A DNA stretch of 64,000 nt from Prorocentrum cordatum (lineage: Eukaryota > Sar > Dinophyceae > Prorocentrales > Prorocentraceae). The stretch is from positions 193,387 through 257,386 of the forward strand of contig CAUYUJ010015951.1 of the NCBI GenBank assembly GCA_963575745.1. Reading direction: 5' to 3'. This document shows positions 44,188 to 54,506 of the stretch, piece after piece; position 1 is the first letter of the stretch; each line of letters begins with the position of its first letter. A program made the position numbers and the translations under genes. The notes under the pieces were generated by a model. That model saw nothing but the letters and a program-made list of their open reading frames with translations. It had not been told where the DNA came from and made no database searches.

Positions 44188-45156
44188 CCTTTCCGTAGGC
44201 CCCCTGCTCCTGGACCGTGTCCCTCGGCGTACCCTGCGACCCCAGGTTCACGGGGCAACGCGGCGGGCGTGAGGGACTTGGGGGAGCGGGGCTTTTGGCT
44301 CACGGGCATGATGGCTGTACGGGAGGAGGCTCTGGAGAGCCCCACAAAGCGCTCGGCTCAGCGCCGAGCTGCCCAGCGCGCCGCTGCCGCCGCGGCCGAC
44401 TCCGCCATCCGTCGGTTGCAGGCGCAACTGGCCGCTGCGCTCGCGGACGCTGCTGCTTCCCGAGCGGCGCTGGAGCAGCTGGTCAGGCAGGAGGGGCAAG
44501 AGGGCGGCGAGCTGCTAGCGCGGCTCCGGCTGGTGGCGCCGGTGTTGGCCGCCGACATCGCCCAGGAGGACCCCCCGCCTCTGGCCGTAGCGCGGCGCAA
44601 CCTCGCCTCGCACGAGTTTGGCATCCCCGCCTCGGATTTCGCGGAGGCGCAGGGGGCTGTGCTGAACCGCCTTCAGCGCCAGGGACGTGGTCGCCGTCCT
44701 CGCGGTCGTCGTCCCCGTGGCACTGGTCGCGCTGGAGGTGGAGTGGAGGACGGTCTGCGCGCAGACGCTGCCTGCTTCCACCCGATCCTCGGCCTCACCG
44801 TGGATCCCGTCGGGCACAGGTGCACGTGTGGAGCAGTGGTCTTCTCCAGCTGCGCCGAGATTGTGTCAGATGTCAGGGTGTGCAGCAGCAGCAGCAGCTC
44901 AGCGTGGCAGGACGTGGTTATCCCAGACGTCCCCCTCGCTGCTGGTCATGTGGATTGCCCCGACCGTGTCTCGAGCGCAGCGTGGTGGGCTGCTCGCGAC
45001 CGCATTGCTCGAGTCTGGCTTCGTGATGTTCCTTCTCGCGAGTTCGCCGCTCTTGAGAAGTCTCGCGATGTCGCAGGTCCTGTTCCTGAACGCAAGGCTG
45101 TTTGGGTTCCTCGAGATCTTCCTCATGACCCAGGAGAAGGGCGACTGTTTGGCTGA
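44185..45156 (+). CDS. Unknown protein encoded downstream of the relict spliced leader
   Basis: The frame is open for 323 codons. The first ATG overlaps the relict leader; the ATG at 44308 (MAVREEALES at residue 43) may be the better start because residues 1-41 are Pro/Gly-rich. Residues ~55-110 form an Ala/Arg-rich helix with coiled-coil character (RRAAQRAAAAAADSAIRRLQ), followed by a mixed region (LASHEFGIPASDF), an Arg/Gly-rich linker (~165-185), and a Cys/His-containing segment (CFHPILGL...HRCTCGAVVF). I recognise no family. Position behind a spliced leader supports it being an expressed gene copied from mRNA, and therefore probably intronless in this part. The stop at 45156 may reflect a frameshift, since protein-like sequence continues in another frame. 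Confidence 0.5.
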   Translation: MPFRRPPAPGPCPSAYPATPGSRGNAAGVRDLGERGFWLTGMMAVREEALESPTKRSAQRRAAQRAAAAAADSAIRRLQAQLAAALADAAASRAALEQLVRQEGQEGGELLARLRLVAPVLAADIAQEDPPPLAVARRNLASHEFGIPASDFAEAQGAVLNRLQRQGRGRRPRGRRPRGTGRAGGGVEDGLRADAACFHPILGLTVDPVGHRCTCGAVVFSSCAEIVSDVRVCSSSSSSAWQDVVIPDVPLAAGHVDCPDRVSSAAWWAARDRIARVWLRDVPSREFAALEKSRDVAGPVPERKAVWVPRDLPHDPGEGRLFG

Positions 45157-45182
45157 CGGCGTCGCCTTTCTCATTTTTCATC

Positions 45183-45608
45183 AAGATACTCCCTTTTGAG
45201 TCGTCCTTTTATGGAATTCAGGTTCTGGGCTCGCGGCACGGGGCGCCGTTACGACACTCATTTTTTCTCGCACGGAGCGTGGATTCCTGGTTCGACCTCT
45301 CCCGCCTCCTGTATGTGGAGCTGCTGGTATCTGTCGGGTACTGCATGGGGCTCTTCCTGGGTCGCGGCGTCATTCTATTCGAATTGCATGGGCTGCCGCT
45401 GTCCGACGAGATTTGACGGTCATTCGGTCTGCGTGTCCAAAGCTTGTATTTCATTGAAGTTCTCGACTCCTTCGAAGTATCTTTCCTGATGGTGGGAGTT
45501 GTCGTATTCTTGGTTGGCTACTCCGTCGTCCTGGTGTTCGGCAAGTCCCTCATCACCTTCCTCATTCACGTGGGGTCCATGGCTGTGGATGTCAAAAAAA
45601 ATCCTCCT
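45183..45608 (+). CDS. Possible continuation with two membrane segments, unrecognised
   Basis: In a different frame from the preceding gene, 45183-45419 reads as protein (RLLYVELLVSVGYCMGLFLG) to a stop, and after it 45444-45608 encodes FLMVGVVVFLVGYSVVLVFG and a further hydrophobic run, resembling two membrane helices. The frame then enters a TCC array at 45601. It may be the true C-terminus of the spliced-leader gene separated by frameshifts, or an unrelated remnant. No homologue is recognised. Confidence 0.28.
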
Positions 45609-46089
45609 CCTCCTCCTCCTCCTCCTCTCCTTCCCTTCTCCTCCTCTTCTCCTCCTCTTCTCCTCCTCGTCTCCTCCTCTTTTCCTCCTTCTCTCCTCGT
45701 CTTCTCCTCCTCTTTCTTCTCCCAATGCTGCTGCGGCGTGTGCGCCTCTTCCTCCTTCTTGTCCTCCTTCTCCTCCTCTTCCTCCTCCTCCCCACTGCCA
45801 CAATTCCAAGCGCGCAGGCCAGTTCCGGGGGGACCCCTGCGTCGGCATTTCAAACATGGGACCCCGAGGTAAGAGGACCTGGTGGGGAGGAGACCCCGAA
45901 CAAAGCGAATTCAACCTGGACGCCCTTTCTTATCCTTAGTGCCAAATCCTCCCCTTCTGACCCCCGACTGGCTGCGGGGCCAGAGAATCCACTTCCAGCG
46001 CCAGGGAACCGGTCTCCCAGGATCCCAGTTGGCGGTGGACGTGGATACCTCTGGGCCACAGGGCTTCCGAATGCACAGACGTGGGTGCG
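45609..46089. repeat. TCC array and unique sequence
   Basis: 45601-45795 is an interrupted TCC/CTT array. 45800-46089 is unique sequence with no supported gene. Confidence 0.7.
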
Positions 46090-46668
46090 TACACACATAC
46101 ATCTTCACATACAAAGAAGCATACATACATACACACATACATACATACATACATACATACGTACACATCCATCCATACATCCATCCATACATACATACAT
46201 GTAACCATAACCACATACATACATACACACATGCATGCACACATGCGCACATACATACATACATGCATACATACACATGCACATCCATACATACATCCAT
46301 ACATACACACATACATACTTACAAACACACACACATACATGCATACATGCATATATGCATGCGTACATGCATGCATACACATGTACATACACATACATAC
46401 GTACACACATGCACACATGCAGGTATGCATGCAGTCATACCTGTACACATAAACACATGCATGCATATAGCCATACACACATGCATTCATTGCATACATT
46501 ACATACGTACACATCCACACATTTGTACATACATACACAACTGCATGCATACATACATACGACATACATACAAACCAATACACATACATACACACATACA
46601 TCCACACATACATACACACAATCATACATACATACATGCCCACATACATACACACATACATATGATAC
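46090..46668. repeat. ACAT/CATA/CATGC tetranucleotide array
   Basis: About 580 bases of ACATAC, CATGCA and CATCC units. The Cys/Met/Tyr-rich and His/Thr-rich frames found here are repeat translations. Confidence 0.9.
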
Positions 46669-46684
46669 TGGAGAACAGCCCCAA

Positions 46685-47345
46685 TGAAAGGCTTTTTAGG
46701 GCTATTGGGCTATTGGGCTACAGGGCGATGAGGCTATAGGGCCATAGGGCTATGGGTCTATAGGGTTATGGGGCTATAGGGCTGTAGTGCTATAGGGCTA
46801 TGGGGCTCTGGTGCTCTCGGGCTATAGGGCTTTAGGACCATAGGGTTAGAGGGCTATACGGATGTCGGGCTACGGGGCTATAGGCATATAGAACTATAGG
46901 GCTGTAGGGCTGTAGGGCTATAAGGCTATTGTCTAGGGTTGGAAAAAACGCCCCTACCCTGGGTTTTCAAGTGCTTGGTATGTATATTCACCTCCTGGTA
47001 GCTCCGAAAGGCCAGACAGCCGCCAGGACGCCGCGCGACACGCTACCCAGCCAGCTCATAGGAGATTGAGCGCACAGCGCCTCGTAAACCAGGGTAGGGT
47101 CGTTTCTTGCGCTCTTGATATAGAGCTATAGGGCTATTGGGCTACAGGGCTATAGGGCCATAGGGCTATGGGGCTATTGGGCTAAGGGCTCTAGGGTTAT
47201 AGCGATATAAGGCTATAGGGCTATAGGGCTCTAGGGCTCTCGGGCTATAAGGCTATAGGGTTATAGGGCTATAGGCCTGTTGGGCTACAGGGCTATTGGG
47301 CTATAAAACTATAAGGTATAGGTCCATCAAACTATAAAGCACCGG
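46685..47345. repeat. GGGCTATA satellite, interrupted by an insertion
   Basis: Degenerate AGGGCTATAGGGC units on both sides of a foreign segment at 46941-47110. The same satellite lies at 8838-8955. Confidence 0.85.
46941..47110. mobile_element. Short TIR element inside the GGGCTATA array
   Basis: The left end GAAAAAACGCCCCTACCCTG is inverted at the right (CAGGGTAGGGTCGTTTCTTG), with GGGTTT/AAACC continuing inward. About 170 bases, no coding capacity. It breaks the satellite, which resumes immediately afterwards, so it is an insertion. No target duplication could be fixed because the flanks are repetitive. Confidence 0.65.
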
Positions 47346-47445
47346 GGCACCTGGGCACCCGGGCGGGCCGCGACAATCGGTGGCAAACATCACCCAATCA
47401 TATGAATCCGCTAGGACCCCTACAGAGGCAAGCTCTGATTGAGAA
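47346..47445. repeat. Conserved tail next to the GGGCTATA array, second copy
   Basis: Matches 8956-9050 (CACCCGGGCG, ATCGGTGGCAAAC, GAATCCGCTAGGACCCC, CAGAGGCAAGCTCTGATTG). Here the last part is present once and is followed directly by an ACAT array. Confidence 0.78.
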
Positions 47446-47945
47446 ACATACATACATACATACATACGTACATGCATGCATGCATGCATGCATGCATGCA
47501 TACATACACATACACACCCATACACACGTACACACATACATACACACGTACACATACATACACGCATACACACATACATACATACCGACCTACATGCACA
47601 CATGCACACATACACACATACTCACATACACACATACACACATACACACATACATACATGCATACATCCATACATCCATACATACATACATACATACACA
47701 TACATACACATACATACACATACATACACACATACATTCACACATACAAGCACACCATCACACATACACTCATGCATACCTACTTACCTACATACATACA
47801 TGCACACAAAGATAATGACACACATGCATCCATACATCCGTACAACCATACATCCATACATACATCCATCCATGCAATCATCCATCCGTCCGTCCATCCA
47901 TCCATTCATCCATCCATCCCATCCATCTATCCATCCATCGCGCGC
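47446..47945. repeat. ACAT/ATGC/CATCC array
   Basis: Tetranucleotide microsatellite of about 500 bases ending in CATC units. 47946-48285 is unique with no supported gene; 48286-48365 is (GA)n. Confidence 0.9.
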
Positions 47946-48318
47946 TTCCTGCGCGCTCAAGTTCTACACCAATTCAAGACACTGCTTGCCGCGATAAGTG
48001 AGCGTACTTCCTTCAAAAGTTTGGCTTCCTCTTCCTCCTCTCGACTTTTCATTTTCATTTTCGTTCAATGATCCTTCACTTCATCATTCGCCTGTTGCGT
48101 CTCCTATGTTCCTCCTGTCTCGTCCCCATCCACTGTCTACACCTGTTTATGGTATTCCGCTTGCCAGTGCAGCTCCCGTCCCAAAGCGTCCCAGGATGTC
48201 CCCCTGACGATTCTGAGGGGGCCAACAAAGGCTCAATTGGACAAATCTGTCTCCGGGCCAGGCTCACGTAGGCAGAAGAGCGGCGCAGGCGAGAGAGAGA
48301 GAGAGAGGTAGAAGGGGG

Positions 48319-48350
<32 letters not shown>

Positions 48351-48365
48351 TAGATATAGAGAGAC

Positions 48366-49305
48366 AACACAAACAACATATGGAGACTGCTGAATCACCG
48401 CTGAATGGGGCATGGAACAAGGGTCGTACGGGGGGACGGATGGATCAACTTCGAGGGGGGAGGGAGGAACTCGATGCAACCACAGCAAACAGAACGATGG
48501 AAGAACGATCTAGGAGCATCGCGGACAGCGGAAGGAATGCATGGGGGACGGGGAAAGAGACGGATAATAAGATGGGGGAAACAACAAACGGGAGAGAAGC
48601 GCGGGGACATAATACGTGGACAACAATATCTGCCCTATCTCCCGCTGGGGGTGGCTCCCGGGTCCGCGGCCCCGCCTTCCCTAAGGGCCTCTCGGATGGC
48701 TGTTGGGGGCCTCTTGGGGTATGATGTGGATCTTCTGAGGGTCTCCTGGAGCTTTTGGGAGGCCTGTTGGTGGACTGCTGGCGGACTCGGGGGTCAATTT
48801 GGGGCGGAGGGCGCACTGCTAGTTAGAATTCCCCCTCTTCGGGGTCTCTTGGGGCCTCGTGGGGCAGTCTGGCTTGGTCATGGGGGCATCATGGGCCGTC
48901 TTGGGGCGCTCGTGGGCCGTCTGGGAGCCCTCTGGGGAGTCTTTTGGGTTGTCTTGGGACGCTCCTGAAACCATTCGGGCCGTCGTGGAGCGTCGGAACC
49001 TCGGAAAAGCGAGAAAGCTAAAATCCTTCATGAACGTATGGGTAATCAATGAGTTTGGCTTCTCGGAGAGTCCCTTGGAGGTTTATTGGGGACTCCTCGG
49101 GCCTCTTGGCAGCTATCTGGAGCCATCTGTGACTACCTTGTGCAAGCCTGAAGACCACCTGGGGGGATTTGGGGCCATGTTGGAGCCATCATGCGCCGTC
49201 TTGAAACGACATCGAGGCCGTTTCGGGGTGACCAAGGAGGGGGCCACAATCACTTGGACATGTGTCTCCCCTCGCTCCCCTGGCCCAGGACCCCCTAGCA
49301 ACATA
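48366..49305. repeat. Unique sequence and CTTGGGGCC-type minisatellite
   Basis: 48366-48640 shows no gene. 48640-49250 has degenerate units such as CGTCTTGGGGCGCTCGTGGG and CTTGGGGCCTCGTGGGGC with a ~30-base periodicity, as at 18181 and 23150. Confidence 0.55.
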
Positions 49306-49391
49306 TACATACACACATACATACATGTGTCAATCGGTAAACATTCCTATTTCGTATATGTATTGATGTATACACATGTTCACATATATGT
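49306..49391. repeat. Tetranucleotide microsatellite, left flank of element 1
   Basis: ACATAC/ATGTAT units that stop abruptly at 49391. The same kind of sequence resumes at 55643 on the other side of element 1, so the element probably landed within one microsatellite. Confidence 0.75.
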
Positions 49392-49531
49392 ATGCCTCAT
49401 CACTCTGTGCCCCCACAACCAAGGGACGGCTTTACCGCTCCAAACGCGCCAGGCACACTGTACACTCGGACGCACGGCCAGTCGAGAGGCGTGCAACAGT
49501 GCCAGGTGCCGAGGGCCTCGAGGTCTCCCAA
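49392..49531 (-). repeat. Element 1 split direct repeat B2 (outer end)
   Basis: About 140 bases, nearly identical to 49648-49788. Both share GCCTCATCAC, the GGCACACTGTACACTCGGAC block and GAGGGCCTCGAGGTCTCCC, with a handful of differences, all in the first ~60 bases. This copy forms the outer 3' end of the element against the microsatellite. Confidence 0.88.
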
Positions 49532-49547
49532 GGGTCTGCGGGTGGGT

Positions 49548-49649
49548 CCCTGAGCCGGGACGGCTACAATACGGAAAAGAAATGCTAGCAATTCGATCGC
49601 GGCTGCTCTGTCTCCAGTGATTCTGCATTTGCACGCAAGCTTCGACCAT
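49548..49649 (-). repeat. Element 1 split direct repeat A2 (internal)
   Basis: 102 bases matching 55541-55642 at all but about five positions (shared CCCTGAGCCGGGACGGCT, ACGGAAAAGAAATGCTAGCA and CTCTGTCTCCAGTGATTCTG blocks). It touches B1 directly and is separated from B2 by 16 bases. In PAT-like models the internal A2/B2 copies template the joining of the element ends during circle formation. Confidence 0.88.
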
Positions 49650-49788
49650 GCCTCATCACTTTGTGCCCCCACAGCCAGGGGACGGCTTTAACGCTCCAAG
49701 CGCGCCAGGCACACTGTACACTCGGACGCACGGCCAGTCGAGAGGCGTGCAACAGTGCCAGGTGCCGAGGGCCTCGAGGTCTCCCCAA
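49648..49788 (-). repeat. Element 1 split direct repeat B1 (internal)
   Basis: 141 bases homologous to B2 at 49392-49531. It lies between the end of the methyltransferase region (about 49965) and A2. Confidence 0.88.
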
Positions 49789-49867
49789 GCCCGCCGAAGG
49801 CGCTCCCAGCGGTGCCGAAGGTCCTCTCAGTGGTGGGTGGGTGGGTCTTTACATGGTTGAGCTGCAT

Positions 49868-50685
49868 CTACTCTCGAGGAAGGGGCTCAACACATTCACA
49901 AACTTTTGTCCTCTTGATACTGAAAAAGCCTTGGCCAGGACGCGGCAGAGAGACACTGGATATTTTTTCAGGTAACTTCGTGCGGCATCCACCTTTTGGC
50001 AGCGGCCCGTGCAACAATATGTGCGGCTGGCCTGTCGCACAGCACAATGGCCCGGCGCACCGCCTGTCTAGGGAGACGAGGTCGATGTGGTCGCCGAGGA
50101 AGCGGGTGGGCTTCTGCCAGCGCTCTCCGAACTGACAGTAGTGAGCCGTCGCATTCGACGCCGAGGGCCAGCTCTCGACGCGCCCTAGGCGCGGCAGCAA
50201 CCAGATGCGCGAGGACTCGGGGTTCTCGATGGTGACTGGCAGCCGGCAGCGGTGCATCAGCTCCAGCATGCTGGCGGAGAAGGCGGCGAGCGAGTTGCCG
50301 ATCTCCACCTGGGCGATGTCCGCGGGATGCTTCGCTCCGGCAGGGCCCATGAGGTGCTCGCGGCTGCGCAAGCGTGAGGGCATGCATGGCTTGGGACAGG
50401 CCCGGTCGCGCAGGGGCCCTCGGTCGCGGGCGACCGTCCAGCTGCTGCATGGCGTGCCCATGTGAGCCCCCCACACTATAGGCCAGCGCGGACCCATCCT
50501 CGCACCAGACGTTGGTTCGCCTTCGAAGTGAGGTCCCACTCTGGCCCATTGAGGAAGTCCCAGGACAGCGCCAGATGCCCCTCGGCCTTGATCGCGTCCG
50601 AGAGGCGGCCGCAGCCACTGAACAGCTCTAGAAATACCTGCGGCTGAATGTGCCGTCTGCGCCACGGGGCCAGCAGGCTGCGCAT
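49868..50685 (-). pseudogene. Element 1 cytosine-C5-methyltransferase-like domain
   Basis: Begins in the frame starting at 50685 with FLELFSGCGRLSDAI (SAM-binding motif I, about 50634-50590) and WDFLNGPEWDLTSKAN. After a frameshift near 50475 it continues with GAHMGTPCSSWTVARD (Cys at about 50449, the position of the catalytic PC motif), TIENPESSRIW (ENP/ENV motif, Glu at about 50227) and YCQFGERWQKPTRFLG (about 50130). These follow the order of motifs I, IV and VI of DNA cytosine-5 methyltransferases, with TPCSS replacing the usual PPCQ. The domain lies at the C-terminal end of the element, after the recombinase. It may methylate element DNA or host DNA; substrate and activity are inferred. 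Cytosine methyltransferases captured by retrotransposons have been reported in dinoflagellates and in a charophyte alga. Confidence 0.72.
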
Positions 50686-51400
50686 GGCTTCGCGAGGAGA
50701 CTGGCGAGCTGGCTCGGCGCTGCCAGCGCTGCTGCGAGCGCCTCTGGCTGCAGGCGTCCCAGCTGATGCCCGACGCGCCCCTCCTTCTGATAGCGGCGGA
50801 CGGGCCGGTCGCTCTCCCAGCGGCCGCGCAGCTTCACCTCTGCCAAGGTGCGAAGTCCCAGCGCCACGTCGTGCGACGGCCCGGAGTGGCGGAGCTTGTA
50901 GAGCTCTACGTTGAGCTCCTGCAGCCCGCGCTGGGCGGCGGCCTCTCGGACCCTCCGAGCGGCAGTGGTTTGGCTGAACTCGAAGAGCAGCCCCTCGGGG
51001 CCGGCGCTCTGCTCCAGGAAACGGAGCGCGGGGACCAGGAACCGGAACGGATCCAGGTCGAGCGCCAGCGCCTCGTCGGCCTGATTTGTCTTGCTCCGTG
51101 CGCTCTCCTCGGCAGGGTGCAGGATCACGACCCATCTGCGGTGCCTCGACCCCGCCGCGGGCGCCACAACCTGCCTTCCTGTCAGCTGGAGGCCCTCCGA
51201 CGGCCGCAGGTACAAGTGGAAGGTCAGCACGACGTAGGCGGCGGTGGCCCACAACGACCTCGTGGTCCATCGGCTCTCTGGGCGCGGCTGCTGTCTGCAG
51301 CCTCCTCCAGTGCTGGAGCAGGCGCCCGACGAGGTTGCGGTAGCGGGTGGCCGTCGCCAAACTCACCGACGCCTCCTGCAGCCGCGTGCGGCCCGCCGGC
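50628..51400 (-). pseudogene. Element 1 tyrosine recombinase
   Basis: An N-terminal helical DNA-binding part (SVSLATATRYRNLVGRLLQH, about 51365-51300) precedes the catalytic domain in the frame starting at 51254. The domain shows the first Arg in FHLYLRPSEGLQL (R17, about 51206), a beta-hairpin Lys in ESARSKTN, the LYKLRHSGPSHD block (about 50900-50868) in the place of H-x-x-R, RGRWESD and the nucleophile Tyr in VRRYQKEGR (Y155, about 50792). Tyrosine recombinases of DIRS-order elements insert a circular cDNA without target duplication, which fits the lack of an obvious duplication here. Confidence 0.8.
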
Positions 51401-51769
51401 GGGGGCGCCTGGGCGGCCGCCTCGCGGCGCCGCCGGCTGGCCCGCTCCTGCTTGCTCCGCGCCTGCGCGCCGGCCCGCGCCAGCGTCCTCGGCCTCCGCG
51501 CCGCCGGCTGAACCCTCGGCGCGCGGGCGAGGGCCGGGCCGCGCCCGGCCGCCTGGGCCCGCCCGCCGCCAAGGCCGCCGGTAGCTGGCCCAGCTGGCAG
51601 AGGCCCCCTCCCAAGCGGCGAGCTCCGCGAGCTCGCCAGCGGCGAGCCTGCCATCGGCGGCCCTGTCAGAGCTCCTGCCCGCGCGGACCGGCCAAGCCGC
51701 GGGCTGACCGTCAGCTCGATGGTGCTCGCGGCCGTCGAAGTGGAGACGCACCCCAATGGGCATCCGCTG

Positions 51770-52300
51770 GCGCGACGGAGCATCAGCGGGGCTCCGCTCC
51801 GAGGGGAGCCACCGGACGCTAGCCGCCACACCTCCCGCCAGGCACCTGGCGGCGAACTGGCGCGCCACGCGCATCATGCCTGGGGCGGAAGAGCACGCCT
51901 TGCCCAGAGCCAGAGTGGCCGTCATACTGTCGGTCAGAAAGAGGATACGACGTCCCAGGGCACGAGAGTCTCGAAGGGCGTGGCGAAGCGCATGCACGAG
52001 TGACCGGCCCTCGAGGGTGGCGATGCTCTCGCTCCGCTCCCAGCCTCCACTCGACGCCACTCTCCACCCCCCCCTCGCCATGTCGATCGGCGCGTCCTCG
52101 AATCGCTCGGACCCGACCTTCTCCCCGACGACCTCCTCGAGCACTTCGCGTGGCCTCGCCGGAGTACCTCCCTCGAGCTGCCTGTGCCTCCACCTCTCCT
52201 GCCGCCTCCCGACCTCCGCCACCTTCTCCCAGTCGAAGTCCCTCTCGACGGCCCCTCGGCCCTCCTCCGACGCATCGCAGCAGCGGAGCCTCCCCAGCCA
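51770..52300 (-). pseudogene. Element 1 RNase H
   Basis: In the frame starting at 52441 the four catalytic acids are present: CCDASEEGRGA (D56, about 52276), IATLEGRSLVHAL (E144), ILFLTDSMTA (D171) and RWLPSERSPADAPSR (D220, about 51784). The last block with ADAPSR/ADxPSR is typical of the RNase H of DIRS and related retroelements. It follows the RT in a different frame (shift near 52320) and would remove the RNA template. Confidence 0.78.
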
Positions 52301-53260
52301 CGAGAGGCAAGAGGGCGACCGCCCATCGGAGCTCCCGAACGACGGATGCTGGACGACGACGCTGCTGGTTTTGGTGACGCGCACAGAAAGAGTAGACGGC
52401 ATCATACACTGACAGGGCTGGCCTACGCGCCAGGCCCGCAAACGTGAAGTGGCCCACTATCCGCTCGACCTGCCGCCCGCTGGCGAATCCGACTAGGCTG
52501 AGCTCGAGCGCCCCCAGCCGCAGGCGCCAGAGGCGCGCCATTTTCGGACGAAGCACGCCTCCAGCACCGTCGAAGCGCCAGCCGAGCTGCTCGCGCTCCA
52601 CCGCGGCCAGCCCCCGCTGAGCGGCCCGCAGCTGTGCGTCGGCCTGCGCGGCGGAGTCGCCGAACCCCAGGAAGTTGTCCACGTAGGCGGCGTGCAGCCC
52701 CTCACTCAGCGGCGGCAGCGCTCGGCCGTCGGCGACCCTGAGCCTGGGGTCCAGCCCGCCCTCCTCCTCCAGCGCGCTCTCGTGGATCTGCTGGCGCAGG
52801 GCCAGGGCGTGTGCCCAGCCCATGGGCAGCGCGGCCACCCGCGGCCGTGCCCAAACCCCGCTGCCCTGCACAATCACACCGGCCTCACGTAGCCGTTGTC
52901 GCTGGACTCGAGGAAGATGGAAATGCTTGCGCAACTCTGGCGGCAGGCCCATCTGATAAAAAGCGTCCTGGATGTCGATGGCCGAGACAAAGTTTGGACC
53001 CGTCCCCCAGCTCGATGCTGCTGAGGGCTGCCCCCGTAGCGAGTGCCACACCGTCTGGCTCCGACAAGTGATAATTGCTTGCACGAGCGTCGATAATCAG
53101 CCGTTGACGCCCATTCTTCCTCTCCACTGCGAAGAGGCCCACCTCCATCCCCTCCTCCTGATCATCGGTGAAATCGATCATACTGGCCGAGCTGAGACGC
53201 GACAGGAACTCCGCGTACTTGTCCGGCCTGCGTAGGAGGGGGTCCAGGTAGGCTCGCTTG
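52300..53260 (-). pseudogene. Element 1 reverse transcriptase
   Basis: The fingers are read in one frame (SASMIDFTDDQEEGMEVGLF, then RQRLIIDARASNYHLSEPDG around 53105-53050). After a frameshift near 53000 come motif A FVSAIDIQDAFYQM (Asp about 52976), the ALPMGWAHALALRQ block (motif B) and motif C HAAYVDNFLGFG at 52685-52674. The second Asp of the usual YxDD is Asn here. The thumb/connection follows (GWRFDGAGGVLRPKMARLWR, IVGHFTFAGLARRPALSVYD). It would copy element RNA to DNA. As far as I recall, YVDN is common in dinoflagellate members of this family, so it may be a lineage feature and not a mutation. Confidence 0.8.
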
Positions 53261-53269
53261 AAACCGTCC

Positions 53270-54506
53270 TCCACCCGCCGTGCCTCGGCCGCGTGCTTAG
53301 GCAAGACTTTGGACTCGAAAAACTGGCTGAGTCTCCGCTTTCCGTCACGGCCCAACAGGCCCGCTAAGGGGCGCGGCTGCGCGCCGGCGGCTGGCAGGCT
53401 GAGCAGGTCCACGCTCGGCGGGGCGAGGCTGACGGGCTCGCAGTCCCCGTGGCCGCCCGAGCCTCGGAGCTCCCGAAGGGCTGCCTGAGGCGTGAGATCG
53501 CCCGGCGACCCCATGGCCGCGCAGGCGTGCGCGAAACGCTCCATGGCCAGCTGCTGCATGAGCGATGGCTTCCCGGCCGCTGGGACGCGGGGCGCATCAT
53601 CTCCGGCGTCCAGCTGGTTCAGCGCGGTCACCAGTTCGTGCATGAGCTGGTGCTGATGCCGCCTGGCTCCCTGACGACGTCGGCTGGACCGCCCGGCCTC
53701 CTTCAGCAGCCCCGTGGCCTGGTCAAAACTCGGCGCCTCTGGCAGCAGCAGCGGCAGCAAACCCCGCCACCTTTCCTCAGCGGCCCCCCCCTCAGAACGC
53801 TCCCCGGGGCTCGGGCCAGGGTCCGCCCGCGCCCCGTCCCGCCAGCTCACCCCTGCTTCTCGGGTTTGCCGCCCTTCGGGCGGCTGCTGGCCTCCTCTGT
53901 GAACTTCCGAGCGTTCTTCCGTATGGTGGCTACCCTCTCGATCTCGCGGCTGACCGTGTCGAGGAGGGCTGGGCGCACCATCGACGAGCTGCGGCCGTGG
54001 CCCATGAAGGCCAGCGCCTCCTCTGTCGGGACGCGCATGTTCCCCAGCGCCGCCTCGGCCGCCCTCTCGTCGTGGTAGTGCCCCACCAGCTGCAGCTTGC
54101 GGTGCGCCAGCTCGACCCCCGCCAGATTGAACAAGTCCGCCTGGTCGTGGGCCCCCAGCGCGTCCGCGACCTTCGACAAGGTCTCGTGGAGGTCGACCCC
54201 GTAGTCGGTCGCCTGGAGCCGCTTCCTGCTGCGCCAGTTCTCGTGATGCAGCGCGGCTCCCCCATCGCGCTGCTGGTACTCCACGCGCCGCTTCACCGTG
54301 CGGGGCCCGGCGACGAGGAAGTCTGGCAGCGTCTCCTCGCGGCAGTCGGACACGAACGATCGCCACTCTCGACTGCGCCCGACCGCCGTCGTCAGCACCG
54401 GCAGCAGTCTGGCGTCCGACCCGCGGTGCTCCTGCCTGAACGCGCTCCGCTGGCCCGCCAGGAGCACGACCGCCAGGAAGCAGCCACGCCGGCCCCAGTG
54501 ACCCAT
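53270..54506 (-). pseudogene. Element 1 region between gag and RT
   Basis: The 54506-53847 frame (219 codons) reads as protein (RTVKRRVEYQQRDGGAALHH, LVGHYHDERAAEAALGNMRV, EEALAFMGHGRSSSMVRPAL) and ends in a UGA after KGGKPEKQG. The following polypeptide continues in another frame from about 53860 (AAGKPSLMQQLAMERFAHAC, RLSQFFESKVLPKHAAEARR) into the RT. I know no named domain here; by position it is the capsid-to-polymerase linker. Confidence 0.6.

Noticed and set aside
45911-46739. Cys/Tyr/Met-rich frames resembling small secreted proteins
   Set aside because: They translate the ACAT/ATGC microsatellite and appear wherever that repeat occurs (23810, 46100, 47400, 55650).
53840-53870. Programmed frameshift or stop readthrough between the 54506 frame and the RT frame
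   Set aside because: A UGA ends the first frame, but there are several other frame changes in the element and no clear slippery site, so a special decoding event cannot be singled out.
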